This document shows, piece by piece, positions 22,373 through 33,099 of a stretch of DNA of 64,000 bases. Below the pieces are notes generated by a model. That model was not told the DNA's origin. It did not search any database and saw only the letters and a list, made by a program, of their open reading frames with translations. Position 1 is the stretch's first letter, and the number at the start of each line of letters is the position of its first letter. The translations under genes and the position numbers were made by a program. The DNA comes from Stomoxys calcitrans (Eukaryota; Arthropoda; Insecta; Diptera; Muscidae): the NCBI RefSeq assembly GCF_963082655.1, contig NC_081552.1, positions 94,649,582 through 94,713,581 of the forward strand, written 5' to 3'.

Positions 22373-22933
22373 GACTATACACCGATTCGGAAGTATGGTC
22401 CAAATTGTGGTCACGATTGTTGGAAGTCGGCTTCTAGTCGCTGAAGATTTCAAATTAGGAGATCGCTTTATATCAGGTTATGCACCTATTTAGACCATAC
22501 TAAGCACAGTCATTGAAAGACATAACGGAACACTACGTCCAAAATTTCATCCCAATTGAATAATAACTACAGCTTCTATGAGCTCAAGATGTCAAATCGG
22601 GCGATCGGTTTATGTGGAAGCTATATCAGGTTATGCACCGATTTGAATCATACTTGGTACAATCGTTGACAAATTTTAACGATTGTACCATCGCAATTGG
22701 ATAATAAATACAGTATTATGAGGTCAAGAACAAGGAACACTTCGCATGGGGGCTATATCCAAATCTGACCGATATGGCTCATTTCCAATCCCCAACGACC
22801 TACATCAATAAGAAGTATCTGTCCAAAATTTCTAGAGGCTACCTTTTCGCATTCGACGGCTACCGTGATTTCCACTGACGGACGGACATGGTCAGGCCGA
22901 TTTAGAATGGCGAGACTATCAAAAATATATATA

Positions 22934-23680
22934 CGGGGTGATTTTTTAGCTATAATCTTTTTGGCAACACTGGTTTAAACAGCTCACTCACGTTGCGTGT
23001 TTTGTTTCACTGTCAAACATCTTCACTTTGTCTTCACTTTTTCACTGTCAAACATCTTAATTTAACCATGAATCGTCTAACAAACGAATAACGCTTGCAA
23101 GTTATTGAATTTCATTATCAAAATGCGTGCTTTGCTAACAAAGTTTATGGCGCGCTTCTTCTCCTTCAGCGACGAATAGGTACATTTGGCTCAATAGGTA
23201 CGTAAATAAGCAGAATAAGGAGTGAAGATCAGCCAGAAGCATTGCAAGAGCTACCAATGCATCCAGAAAAAGTCACAGTTTGGTGCGGTTTATGGGCTGG
23301 CGGCATCATTGGACCTTACTTCTACAAAGATAATACGAATGGTAACATAACTATGAATGGTGAGCGCTGTCGTGAGATGATATCCAAATTTTATTTTGCC
23401 CAAAATGCAAGAGCTTAACTTGGATGATATGTGGTTTCAACAAGACTGTGCCACATGCCACAGAGCATGCGTAACAATGGGCTTATTAAGAGGTGAGTTC
23501 GGTGAACATTTTATATCACATGCAATTTAACGCCTTTAGACTATTTTTTGTGGGACTATGTAAAAGCTCAGGTCTTTTAAGACAAGCTCACTTCAAATAA
23601 AGATTTCATGCATTTTTCTGAATTTTATGTTTTTTTTTTTTGAAAAACTTTCCTTTAGCTCTTACCAAATTACCCTTTTC
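22934..23680 (+). mobile_element. Mariner-like element, internally deleted
   Basis: The left end GGGGTGATTTTTTAGC and the right end 'CTTACCAAATTACCC' form diverged terminal inverted repeats. The start of the transposase ('MNRLTNE', then a stop) is at 23068. After a large deletion the catalytic half resumes with 'PEALQELPMHPEKVTVWCGL' (23231-23290), 'GPYFYKD', 'WFQQDCATCHRAC' (QQDGA motif with G to C) and 'LDYFLWDYVK' (23538-23570). Several frames are broken. It sits in a TA-rich site of a family A element. Confidence 0.75.
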
Positions 23681-23915
23681 TTTATGGGGTCGTGGATCAA
23701 TATTTCGACGTGTTACAAACGGAATGACTAGATTAGTGTACCCCCCCATCCTATGATGGTGAGTATAATAATGAACACAAAAAATCACTTTTTTGTAACG
23801 CTAACCTACTTTGTCTTACTCATCCCTGGATATTGGCAACAATAAATGTTTGTCATTACATAAAACAACTCCTTAAACTTCTCTTTCAGATAAACGTGTG
23901 AGAATGTTTTTTTTG

Positions 23916-25410
23916 TTATACCCTCTACCATAAGATGGGGGGTATACTAATTTCGTCATTCTGTTTGTAACTACTCGAAATATTTGTCTGAGACCCCATA
24001 AAGTATATATATTCTTGATCGTCGTGACATTTTATGTCGATCTAGCCATGTCCGTCCGTCTGTCCGTCCGTCCGTCCGTCCGTCCGTCTGTCTGTCGAAA
24101 GCACGCTAACTTCCGAAGGAGTAAAGCTAGCCGCTTGAAATTTTGCACAAATACTTCTTATTAGTGTAGGTCGGTTGGTATTGTAAATGGGCCATATCGG
24201 TCCATGTTTTGATATAGCTGCCATATAAACCGATCTTGGGTCTTGACTTCTTGAGCCTCTAGAGTGCGCAATTCTTATCCGATTAGAATGAAATTTTGCA
24301 CGACGTGTTTTGTTATGATATCCAACAACTGCGCCAAGTATAGTTCGAATCGGTCCATAACCTGATATAGCTGCCATATAAACCGATCTTGGGTCTTGAC
24401 TTCTTTAGCCTCTAGTGTGCGCAATTCTTATCCGATCAGAATGAAATTTGCAAGACGTGTTTTGTTATGATATCCAACCACTGTGCCAAGTATGGTTCAA
24501 ATCGGTCCATAACCTAATATAGCTGCCATATAAACCGATCTTGGGTCTTGACTTCTTGAGCCTCTATAGGGGGCAATTCTTATCCGATTGGGATGAAATT
24601 TTGCACGACGTGTTTTGTTATTATATCCAACAACTGTGCTAAGTATGGTTCAAATCGGTTAATAACCTGATATAGCTGCCATATAAACCGATCTTGGGTC
24701 TTGACTTCTTGAGATTCTAGAGGGCACAATTCTTATCCGATTTGAATGAATTTTTGCACGAAGTATTTCGTTATGATATCCAAAAACTGTGCCTAGTATG
24801 GTTGAAATCGGTCCATAACCTGATATAGCTGTCATATAAACAGATCTGGGGATTTGACTTCTTGAGCTTTTAGAGGGCGCAATTCCTATCCGATTTGGCT
24901 GAAATTTTGCATGACGTATTTTATTTTTACTTTCAACAACTGTGTCAAATAAGGTTCAAATCGGTTCATAACCTGATATAGCTGCCATATAAACCGATCT
25001 GGGATCTTGACTTCTTGACCCCTAGAGGTCGCAATTATTATCCGATATGCCTGAACTTTTGTACGACGGATCCTCTCATGACCATCAACAAACGTGTTTA
25101 TTATGGTCTCAATCGGTCTATAGCCCGATACAGATCCCATATAAATCGTTCTCTCTCTTTTACTTCGTGAGCCCCAATGGGACCAATTCTTTTACGAATT
25201 GGCTGAAATTTTACACAGGTCTCCAATATATAATTTAATTGTGGTCCGAACCGGACCATATCTTGATATCGTTTTAATAGCAGAGCAACTCTTTTCTTAT
25301 ATCCCTTTTTGCCTAAGAAGAGATGCCGGGAAAAGAACTCGACAAATGCGATGCATGGTGGAGGGTATATAAGATTCGGCCCGGCCGAACTTAGCACGCT
25401 TTTACTTGTT
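23916..25410 (-). mobile_element. Family A element, complete, about 7 units
   Basis: The 3' hairpin TATACCCTCTACCATAAG...GGGGGGTATA is at the left. The (CCGT)n tract follows at 24053-24090, then units with 'GATATAGCTGCCATATAAAC' spaced about 153 bases (24213, 24366, 24519, 24672, 24824, 24977). The 5' end lies at the right: 'CGCATTTGTCGAG' (minus), TATACCCTCCACCATGC, TTCGGCCGGGCCGAA and AACAAGTAAAAGCGTGC. With the next element it forms a head-to-head inverted pair. Confidence 0.85.
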
Positions 25411-25432
25411 TTCGATTTGAATGAATCATGAG

Positions 25433-26765
25433 AAACAAGTAAAAGCGTGCTAAGTTCGGCCGGGCCGAATCTTATATACCCTCCACCATGGATCGCATTT
25501 GTCGAGTTCTTTCCCGGCATCTCTTCTTAGGCTTAAAAGGATATAAGGAAAGAGTTGCTCTGCTATTAAAACGATATGAAGATATGGTCCGGTTCGGACC
25601 ACAATTTAATTATATGTTGGAGACCTGTGTAAAATTTCAGCCAATTCGTATAAGAATTGCGCCCATTGGGGCTCACGAAGTAAAATAGAGAGAACGATTT
25701 ATATGGGATCTGTATCGGGCTATAGACCGATTCAGACCATAATAAACACGTTTGTTGATGGTCATGAGAGGAACCGTCGTACAAAATTTCAGGCATATCG
25801 GATAATAATTGCGACCTCTAGGGTTCAAGAAGTCAAGATCCCAGATCGGTTTATATGGCAGCTATATCAGGTTATGAACCGATTTGAACCTTATTTGACA
25901 CAGTTGTTGAAAGTAAAAATAAAATATGTCAGGCAAAATTTCAGCCAAATCGGATAGGAATTGCTCCCTCTAGAAGCTCAAGAAGTCAAATCCGCAGATC
26001 TGTTTATATGACAGCCATATCAGGTTATGGACCATACTTGGCACAGTTGTTGGATATCATAACGAAATACTTCGTGCAAAAATTCATTCAAATATGATAA
26101 GAATTGTGCCCTCTAGAGGCTCAAGAAGTCAAGACCCAAGATCAGTTTATATGGCAGCTATATCAGGTTATTGACCGATTTGAACCATACTTGGCACAGT
26201 TGTTGGATATAATAACAAAACACGTCGTGCAAAATTTCATTTCAATCGGATAAGAATTGGGCACTCTAGAGGCTCAAGAAGTCAAGACCCAAGATCGGTT
26301 TATATGCCAGCTATATCAGGTTATAGACCGATTTGAACCATACTTGTCACAGTTGTTGGATATCATAACAAAACACGTCGTGCAAAATTTCATTTCAATC
26401 GGATAAGAATTGCGCACTGTAGATGCTCAAGAAGTCAAGACCCAAGATCGGTTTATATGGCAGCTATATCAAAACATGGACCGATATGGCCCATTTACAA
26501 TATCAACCGACCTACACTAATAAGAAGTATTTGTGCAAAATTTCAAGCGGCTAGCTTTACTCCTTCGGAAGTTAGCGTGCTTTCGAAAGACAGATGGACG
26601 GACGGACGGACGGACAGACGGACGGACATGGCTAGATCGACATAAAATGTCGCGACGATCAAGAATATATATATTTAATGGGGTCTCAGACGAATATTTC
26701 GAGTAGTTACAAACAGAATGACGAAATTAGTATACCCCCCATCTTATGGTGGAGGGTATAAAAAG
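25433..26765 (+). mobile_element. Family A element, complete, about 6 units
   Basis: The 5' end AAACAAGTAAAAGCGTGC is followed by the perfect TTCGGCCGGGCCGAA palindrome and TATACCCTCCACCAT (25478). Internal units are spaced about 153 bases, the GGACGGACGGACGGACAGAC tract is at 26596-26628, and the 3' end is TATACCCCCCATCTTATGGT then GGAGGGTATAAAAA. It lies 22 bases from the oppositely oriented copy on its left and abuts L-LINE coding sequence on its right. Confidence 0.85.
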
Positions 26766-26772
26766 TGACAAA

Positions 26773-28675
26773 CGATGAACTTTGTTAAATGGAAAGGGTC
26801 TTGCATATGGCATATGACTGGGCTAGACCCAGAGGTCTCAATGTTAACCCAGGGAAGACTGAAATATGCCTGTTCACGAGGAAGACGAAGGATGGCCAAT
26901 TTAACGCACCACGTTTCCTCAATAAGACGATTTCGATATCTGACATGGTCAAATATTTAGGTGTGATCTTGTACAGGAAAGGGAATTGGAAGTGTCACAT
27001 TCAGGAGCGTACTGAAAAGGCTCACAGATATTGGGCACTATGTAGACGGGCCGTAGGCTCTGACTCTACAGGAGCGTGATTGGACCAATACTTAGTTACG
27101 CCTCAGTAGTTTATTAGACTGCTGTGGACAAAATGTGTAAAATAAGGACCATACAACAAGTTCAGAGAACATGTTGTCTTGGCATAGGCAGAGCGATGAG
27201 GACCACGCCCACTAGGCCACTGGAGACTATTCTAGATTTCCGACCCATTGACATACAGATTAAGTGTGAGGCAGCCACAACGGCTATGAGACTTAAGGCG
27301 ATGGGAGAATGGATTGAGGATGGGAGCAGCTCATACCATCGCGGTATAATCGAGGCGACGATAGGAAACCTGGAAGGAAGTGGAGAGGTTTCCGATCGGA
27401 TACCAGAGATAAACCTTGAAGTCGAGTGCGAGGCACTGCTGCCATCGGCACAGTGTTCGATTGACGGAAAACTATGGGTTGCCCAAAATGTAATTGCGGA
27501 TTTTTTAAAAGAAGGTAAATGCATTTTTAATAAAACTTAGAATGAACTTTAATCAAATATACTTTTTTTACACTTTTTTTCTAAAGCAAGCTAAAAGTTA
27601 CACCTGATAATTGACAGAAGAAAGAATGCAATTACAGAGTCACAAGCTGTGAAAAAATTTGTCAACGCCGACTATATGAAAAATCCGCAATTACTTTTTG
27701 GGCAACCCAATAGTATTGCCATCTAGAAGATCATGTTACACGGATGGATCAAAGCTAGAGGACAGAGAGGGCCTGGGGGTTTACATTGAGAACCCATAGA
27801 CAGCGATCTGTTTTAGACTGCCTGACCATAATACGGTCCTGCAGGCTGAGATCCGGGCGATCACGGAATGCGTGAAGTTGTGTGGTGCTATCGCGAGGAC
27901 GTCGAGTGTGATCATATTTACCGACAGTAAAATTGCCATAGGGGCATTAACAACCAGGAAGGTAAGGTCACGAACAGTCTTGCAGTGTAAGAAGGAGATT
28001 AGCGCCTTCTCCGAGGATGGGAAAATCCTCATCGTTTGGGTGGCGGGCCATAACGGAGTAAGGGGAAATGAAAGGGCAGACGATTTGGAGGTGAAGGCCA
28101 GAGGACTGCCGTCAATAAACTTGGTTAACCCGAAGCCTTTCGGGTCGACGCTGTCCGTGTTAAGGGAGTGGTCGACGAATGCGCATGCAACATTGTGGAA
28201 CAGCGAAATGGTCGGTAGGACGGGGAAAATCCTATGGGGGGATCCAGATCGTGAAAAGACGAGGCTATTACTGAAAGGAAGTAAGAAGGAGGTCAGTATA
28301 GCTATTGGTATTATAACGGACCACATAGGACTACGGGCTCACTTATGTAAAATCGGTGAAGCAAGTGATAGCATGTGTAGGGCATGCGGGAAAGATGATG
28401 AGACGTTGGAGCATTTCCTTTGTCATTGCCCGGTTTTCGCATCCAACAGATACCGGCACTTAGATGGAGACTCAATATCAGAACCAATTTGGGGGAGTGG
28501 TATTGAAAACAATTAAGGGCTTTGTAAGTAGCACGGAAAACTTAAAATTTTCATTTAAGAGGTTACTTTAAAGATTTTAGAGCTCACGACAAGCCGATTA
28601 CTGGCTCAGGTGTATGTCCATAGTGGCATAGGACGGATTAATATCTGTACCCTCTTTTTAACCTAACCTAATCTT
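26773..28675 (+). pseudogene. L-family LINE, best copy: RT end, thumb, RNase H, 3' tail
   Basis: It begins inside RT: 'AYDWARPRGLNVNPGKTEIC' (26813-26872) is the stretch after the YADD site, followed by 'VKYLGVILYRKGNWKCHIQE'. A frameshift near 27060 ends that frame. The thumb 'VQRTCCLGIGRAMRTTPTRP' starts near 27157. RNase H covers 27735-28115 with all expected acidic positions: YTDGSK, LQAEIRAI, IFTDSKIAIG and a late GNERADDLE, plus the AGHNGV His motif. A C-terminal CRAC...EHFLCHC Cys/His motif is at 28376-28433. A stop follows at 28514, then a 3' UTR ending AACCTAACCTAA. A MITE inserted at 27475-27710 and a stop at 27796 break it. RNase H places it in the I/R1/LOA group. Confidence 0.8.
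27475..27710. mobile_element. MITE with mariner-type inverted ends (copy 1)
   Basis: The ends are TGGGTTGCCCAAAATGTAAT and its inverse ATTACTTTTTGGGCAACCCAA. TA dinucleotides flank it (27473-27474, 27711-27712), consistent with the TA target duplication of Tc1/mariner elements. The interior is noncoding and includes 'TGTCAACGCCGACTATATGA'. A second copy in opposite orientation lies at 48333-48567. The ends resemble those of mellifera-type mariners. It splits the coding region of the L-LINE just before RNase H. Confidence 0.9.
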
Positions 28676-28974
28676 ATGACCGCTCTTTATTAAAATACAA
28701 TTCATAAAACAATTACAATTCTTAAAATCAACAAAATAATAAAGACTGTAAGATACCAAGAGAAGTAATCAGGAGATTGCTTTACCCACATATAATCCTA
28801 TTTGGGCAGTATTATAAATGGATTTTAAGGAGTCTTGTGGAAATCGATTTTCCAAATACCAATTAAGTCGGAACAAACATGAGTCGGTGATAAGGTTCAG
28901 TTCAATGTCTTCATAATTAAAAACTCTCTCGTGATAACAACAGGCAGAACAACTCATTTGTATATTTCTACCTT
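28676..28974. other. No recognised feature
   Basis: AT-rich DNA between the L-LINE tail and a family C fragment. Confidence 0.35.
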
Positions 28975-29110
28975 ATTTCATAAAAATAGGTTCAGATTTA
29001 GACAAAGCACTTATATCCACATATATCGATAGAAGTTTGTAACGGATTGTTTCATCAACATCGATTCAGATATAGTTAAAACCAAATTTATGCCTATTAA
29101 TTGTGCATTC
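28975..29110 (-). repeat. Family C fragment
   Basis: 'TAAAAATAGGTTCAGATTTA', a damaged 'GACAAAGCACTTATATCC' and 'CATCGATTCAGATATAG' match family C units seen near 2860 and 15820. Confidence 0.45.
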
Positions 29111-29156
29111 GTACTAGTACTTATTGTGCGTAGATTGTCGTAGAACGGACAAAACA

Positions 29157-29470
29157 GGCCACCGTAGTGCAGAGATTAGCATGTCCGCATATGACGCTGA
29201 ACGCCTGCGTTCGAATCCTGGCGAGAACATCAGAAAAAATTTTCAGCGGTGGTAATCCCCCCTTAATGCTGGCGACATTTATGTGGTACTATGCCATGTT
29301 AAAACTTCTCCCCAAAGAGGTGTCGCATTGCAGCGCGCCGTTCGGACTCGGCTATAAAATGGAGGCCCCTTATCATGGAGCTCAAACTTTGAATCGGACA
29401 GCACTCAGTGATATGTGAGAAGTTTGCCCCAGTTCCTTAGTGGAAAGTTCATAGGCAAATTTGCAATATT
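29157..29470 (+). repeat. SINE-1, full-length reference copy
   Basis: GGCCACCGTAGTGCAGAGAT with 'TTAGCATG' supplies an A box. GCGTTCGAATCCTGG supplies the B box (29209-29220), about 45 bases downstream. These are the internal Pol III promoter elements of a tRNA-derived SINE. The body has 'AATGCTGGCGACATTTATG', 'CCCAAAGAGGTGTCGC', 'GCCGTTCGGACTCGGC' and the tail 'AGTTCCTTAGTGGAAAGTTC' to 'TTTGCAATATTGTGC'. At about 310 bases it is the longest copy in the window. Confidence 0.85.
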
Positions 29471-29603
29471 GTGCATTTTACGTGTACTACATAGTGGTCA
29501 CCACATGGCGTTTGCTTATCCTTACTTGTTTTACTTAAATAATCAAAAATAAATTTTAATTAAAATTTAAACCAATAAAAACTATTTAGTTTGAATTTTA
29601 CTG

Positions 29604-29844
29604 TACACCGAACGAAAAAATTATACCAACGGTATTTATAGTAAAGTAATATAATACTGTTCCTGTTCCTTAGTGGAATGTTCATGGGCAAAATTTGCAA
29701 TTTGCATTTATTTGCAATACAATACCGTATGGTATGGATGTTGTAAAGCATTATAAATACCATATGGTATTGTTTTGACATTAATTTACGGTGTTGCTTC
29801 ACTATCAATTCCATTGATACCATATAATTTTTTCTTTCGGTGTA
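29604..29844. mobile_element. MITE, TACACCGAA inverted ends
   Basis: The left end TACACCGAACGAAAAAATTA is mirrored by 'TAATTTTTTCTTTCGGTGTA' at the right, giving about 22-bp imperfect TIRs. The outermost TA on both sides could be a TA target duplication around CACCGAA. The interior is AT-rich with 'ACCATATGGTATT' palindromes and contains a short SINE-1 tail piece at 29664-29713. Confidence 0.75.
29664..29713 (+). repeat. SINE-1 3' tail fragment inside a MITE
   Basis: 'TGTTCCTTAGTGGAATGTTC', then 'ATGGGCAAAATTTGCAATTT', is identical in order to the tail of the full SINE-1 at 29430. 'AATAC' occurs on both sides and may be the target duplication of a 5'-truncated insertion. Confidence 0.6.
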
Positions 29845-29930
29845 GCACTCAATGGAAATCGAACCCTCGATTCCCTCAAACCCTCGCTGTGAGGTTTCTC
29901 TCTGTTCCGTTTTCAATATTTATTTGTATA

Positions 29931-30920
29931 TTTTTATACCCTCCACCATAGGATGGGGGGTATACTAATTTCGTCATTCTGTTTGTGACTACTCGAAATA
30001 TTCGTCTGAGACCCCATAAAGTATATATATTGTTGATCGTAGCGACATTTTATGTCGATCTAGCCATGTTCGTCTGTCTGGCTGTCGAAAGCACGCTAAC
30101 TTCCGAAAGAGTAAAGTTAGAGCTTGAAATTTTGCACAAATACTTCTTATTAGTGTAGGTCGGTTGGTATTGTAAATGGGCCATATCGGTCCATGTTTTG
30201 ATATAGCTGCCATATAAACCGACCGATTGGGTGTCTAGAGGGGCGCAATTCTTATCCGATTGGAATGAAATTTTGCACGACGTGTTTTGTTATGATATCG
30301 AATAACTGTGCCAAGTATGGTTCAAATCGGTCCATAACCTAATATAGCTGCCATATAAACAGATATGGGGATTTGACTTCTTGAGCTTCTAGAGGGCCCA
30401 ATTCCTATCCGATTTGGCTGAAATTTTGCATGACGTATTTTATTTTTACTTTCAACAACTGTGTCAAATAAGGTTCAAATCGGTTCATAACCTGATATAG
30501 CTGCCATATAAACCGATCTGGGATCTTGACTTCTTGAGCCTCTAGAAGTCGCAATTATTATCCGATATGCCTGAAATTTTGTACGACGGGTCCTCTCATG
30601 ATCATCAACGAACGTGTTTATTATGGTCTATAGCCCGATACAGCTCCCGTATAAATCATTCTCTCTATTTCACTTCTTGAGCCCCCAATGGGCGCAATTC
30701 TTATTCGAATTGGCTGAAATTTAACACAGTTCTCCAACATATAATTTAAAGTTGTCCGAACCGGACCATATCTTGATTTCGCTCTAATAGCAGAGCAAAT
30801 CTTTTCTTTTATCCTTTTTTGCTTAAGAAGAGATGCCGGGAAAAAAACACGACCAATGCGATCCATGGTGGAGGGTATATAAGATTCGGCCCGGCCAAAC
30901 TTAGCAATCTTTTACTTGTT
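29931..30920 (-). mobile_element. Family A element, complete, about 4 units
   Basis: The left end TATACCCTCCACCATAGG...GGGGGGTATAC is the 3' hairpin. The (GTCY)n tract is short here (TTCGTCTGTCTGGCTGTC at 30069). Units at 30208, 30347 and 30500 carry 'ATATAGCTGCCATATAAAC'. The 5' end at right has TATACCCTCCACCAT (minus), TTTGGCCGGGCCGAA and AACAAGTAAAAGATTGC. It has no coding capacity. Confidence 0.8.
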
Positions 30921-31837
30921 TTCTTTTCCTATTTTCCCCCTTAAACTCATTAAGAAATAGTCTAAGCACTAAAGTTAGGGAACTGTTGATAACTTCAAAG
31001 GGTCATGAATAGCGAGCAAGCAATATAACGTTCAACTTTAGCGGCCTACGGAGCTATTAGCTACAAAAAAATGGTAAATGAAAAGTGAATGGACCGGTGT
31101 AACAGTAACCGCACAGCAAAATAAGAAAAATCTCCCGTAGTTGGACATAGAGCAACAATGTTGGCATAACAAAAAACAAAACACAAAATCATATTTTCCA
31201 ATTCTATGAAAAATGAGTCGACAGAAAAACCAATTCTGCCATGGACAAAAAATTCAAACAAAGTACAATCAACTATTAAGAAAATGCATAAAGATACGCT
31301 GTTCTCCCTTCACCCAGTGTTGCCCTCCGTTCTACGACAAAGCAGTCAACAAATGTAGATTTACAAACTTAACAATCAACTACTGCTGCATTATACGAAA
31401 AAGAAGACGAAATTGAAAAAAAAGTAGCAACAACAATGTTTACGCAAAAAAAGAGCAGAACAAATTGCTCAAGTTACTTGTTCCAACAGACGATGGGCAA
31501 TGGCAGTGTCAGCAACACTGGGCAACAACAATATTTGGCACTTCCCAGAACTCAGCAGAAACAATCGAATTTACACTAGCTTTACATATAACAAGTGATT
31601 TCTACAATACAGTAAACAAAACTGCTTTTATCAACATAAAATGTATGGTATAGTCGGATCAGAAGCGTAAAAGTATTAAGCGCATGATACAGTGGTTACA
31701 GAGCTTAAATAATTCTTATGTATATGCAGCAGAAATTCCTTTCTAGCGAAGTAAGGAACTTGTTATGTATGAAAATGTAAGCAAATAACAGTAATAAAAA
31801 ATGGGCGTACGTAAACCTGTTAAGAATCTTATAGTGA
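30921..31837. other. No recognised feature
   Basis: AT-rich, CAACAA-containing DNA resembling unique fly noncoding sequence. No repeat-family match was recognised. Confidence 0.35.
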
Positions 31838-31931
31838 TTTCAATGGTCAAAAAAAGGTGAAATTTTTTCGAGATGTCCTACTGAAATCGAAAGTTTTACC
31901 GAAAAATGTAACGCCAATGTAACGCCAAATG
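31838..31931 (+). repeat. End fragment of GGTGATTTC-type element
   Basis: 'TAGTGATTTCAATGGTCAAA' followed by 'TTTTTTCGAGATGTCCTACT' and 'GAAATCGAAAGTTTT' matches the left end of the element at 60030-60534. It is cut by the family B element starting at 31932. Confidence 0.55.
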
Positions 31932-33034
31932 TAACAAGTAAAAAGGCGTTAAGTTCGACCGGGCCGAACTTTGGATACCCACCACCTCGGGTATATATGT
32001 AAACCACCTTTCAACAAAATCCAGTGAAAATTGCATACCTTATGTCCCATAGCAGTTATATCGAAATATGTTCCGATTTGGACCAAATACTAATAAGTAC
32101 AAGTTATTGTTCAATTGTGTATAACAAAATATTGGTCTTTTTAGTAGCTATATCTAAAAATAAACCGATCTGAACCATATACGACACGGATGTCGAAAAG
32201 CCTAATATAAGTCACTATGCCAAATTTCAGTGAAATCGGATTATAAATGCGCCTTTTATTGGCCAAGACTTTAAAACGAGATATCGGTCTACATGGTAGC
32301 TATATCCAAATCTGGAACGATTTTCTTCAAGTTGCAGAAAAATGTCGAAGAGCCTAACACAACGCACTGTCCCAAATTTCGGAGAAATCGGACAATAAAT
32401 GCGCCTTTTATGGGCTCAAAACCTTAAATCGAAAGATCAGTCTATATGGCAGCTATATCAAAATCTGGACCGATCTGGGCCAAATTAAAGAAGGATGTGA
32501 AAAGGCCCAACACAACTCACTGCCCCAAATTTCAGCTAAATCGGATAATAAATGTGGCTTTTATGGGCCTAAGACCCTAAATCGGAGGATCGGTCTATAT
32601 GGCAGCTATATCCAAATCTGAACCGATCTAGACCAAATTGACAAATGATATCGAAGGGCCTAACACAACTCACTGTCCCAAATTTCATCAAAGTCGGATA
32701 ATAATTGTGGCTTTTATGGGCCTAAGACCCTAAATCGGCCGATCGGTCTATATGGGGGCTATATCAAGATATAGTCCGATATAGTCCATCTTCGAACTTA
32801 ATATGCTTATGGACAAGAAAAGAATCTGTGCAAAATTTCAGGTCGATATCTCTATTTTTAAAGACTGTAGCGTGATTTCAACAGACAGACGGACGGACAT
32901 GTCTAGATCGTCTTAGATTTTTGCTCTGATCAAGAATATATATACTTTATAGGGTCGGAAATGGATATTTCGATGTGTTGCAAACGGAATGACAAAATGA
33001 ATATACCCCTATCCATCGATGGTGGGTATAAAAA
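31932..33034 (+). mobile_element. Family B element, complete
   Basis: The 5' end AACAAGTAAAAAGGCGTTAA has a near-palindrome TTCGACCGGGCCGAACTT and 'GGATACCCACCACC'. Internal units with 'TATATGGCAGCTATATC' and 'GGCCTAAGACCCTAAATCGG' follow (about 32150-32760). Next come a distinct 3' region 'GACTGTAGCGTGATTTCAAC', AGACAGACGGACGGACATG and 'CAAGAATATATATACTTTAT'. The 3' hairpin is TATACCCCTATCCATCGATG then GTGGGTATAAAAA. It shares the end design with family A but its units differ. Confidence 0.85.
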
Positions 33035-33099
33035 TAACACCAGTATTCACAAAACTTAATGCAATTGTAAACCTACTTTGGCAGCTCTATAATAAAAAA

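Larger units (their letters stand above)
22046..23772 (+). mobile_element. Family A-like element with two inserted elements
   Basis: It starts 'AAACGCGTGCTAAGTTCATC' and runs through decayed A units. It is interrupted by SINE-2 at 22220-22372 and by a mariner-like element at 22934-23680, then ends with 'TTTATGGGGTCGTGGATCAA' and a decayed 'TACCCCCCCATCCTATGATG' hairpin. The (GACG)n tract GACGGACGGACATGG is at 22878. Without the insertions it is about 830 bases. Confidence 0.7.

Noticed and set aside
27781..28326. A 181-residue open frame on the minus strand opposite RNase H.
   Set aside because: It is antisense to the clearly recognisable RNase H domain on the plus strand.
29157..29225. Possible tRNA gene with A and B boxes.
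   Set aside because: It is the tRNA-like head of SINE-1. It cannot form a full cloverleaf and recurs in several truncated copies with a common non-tRNA body.
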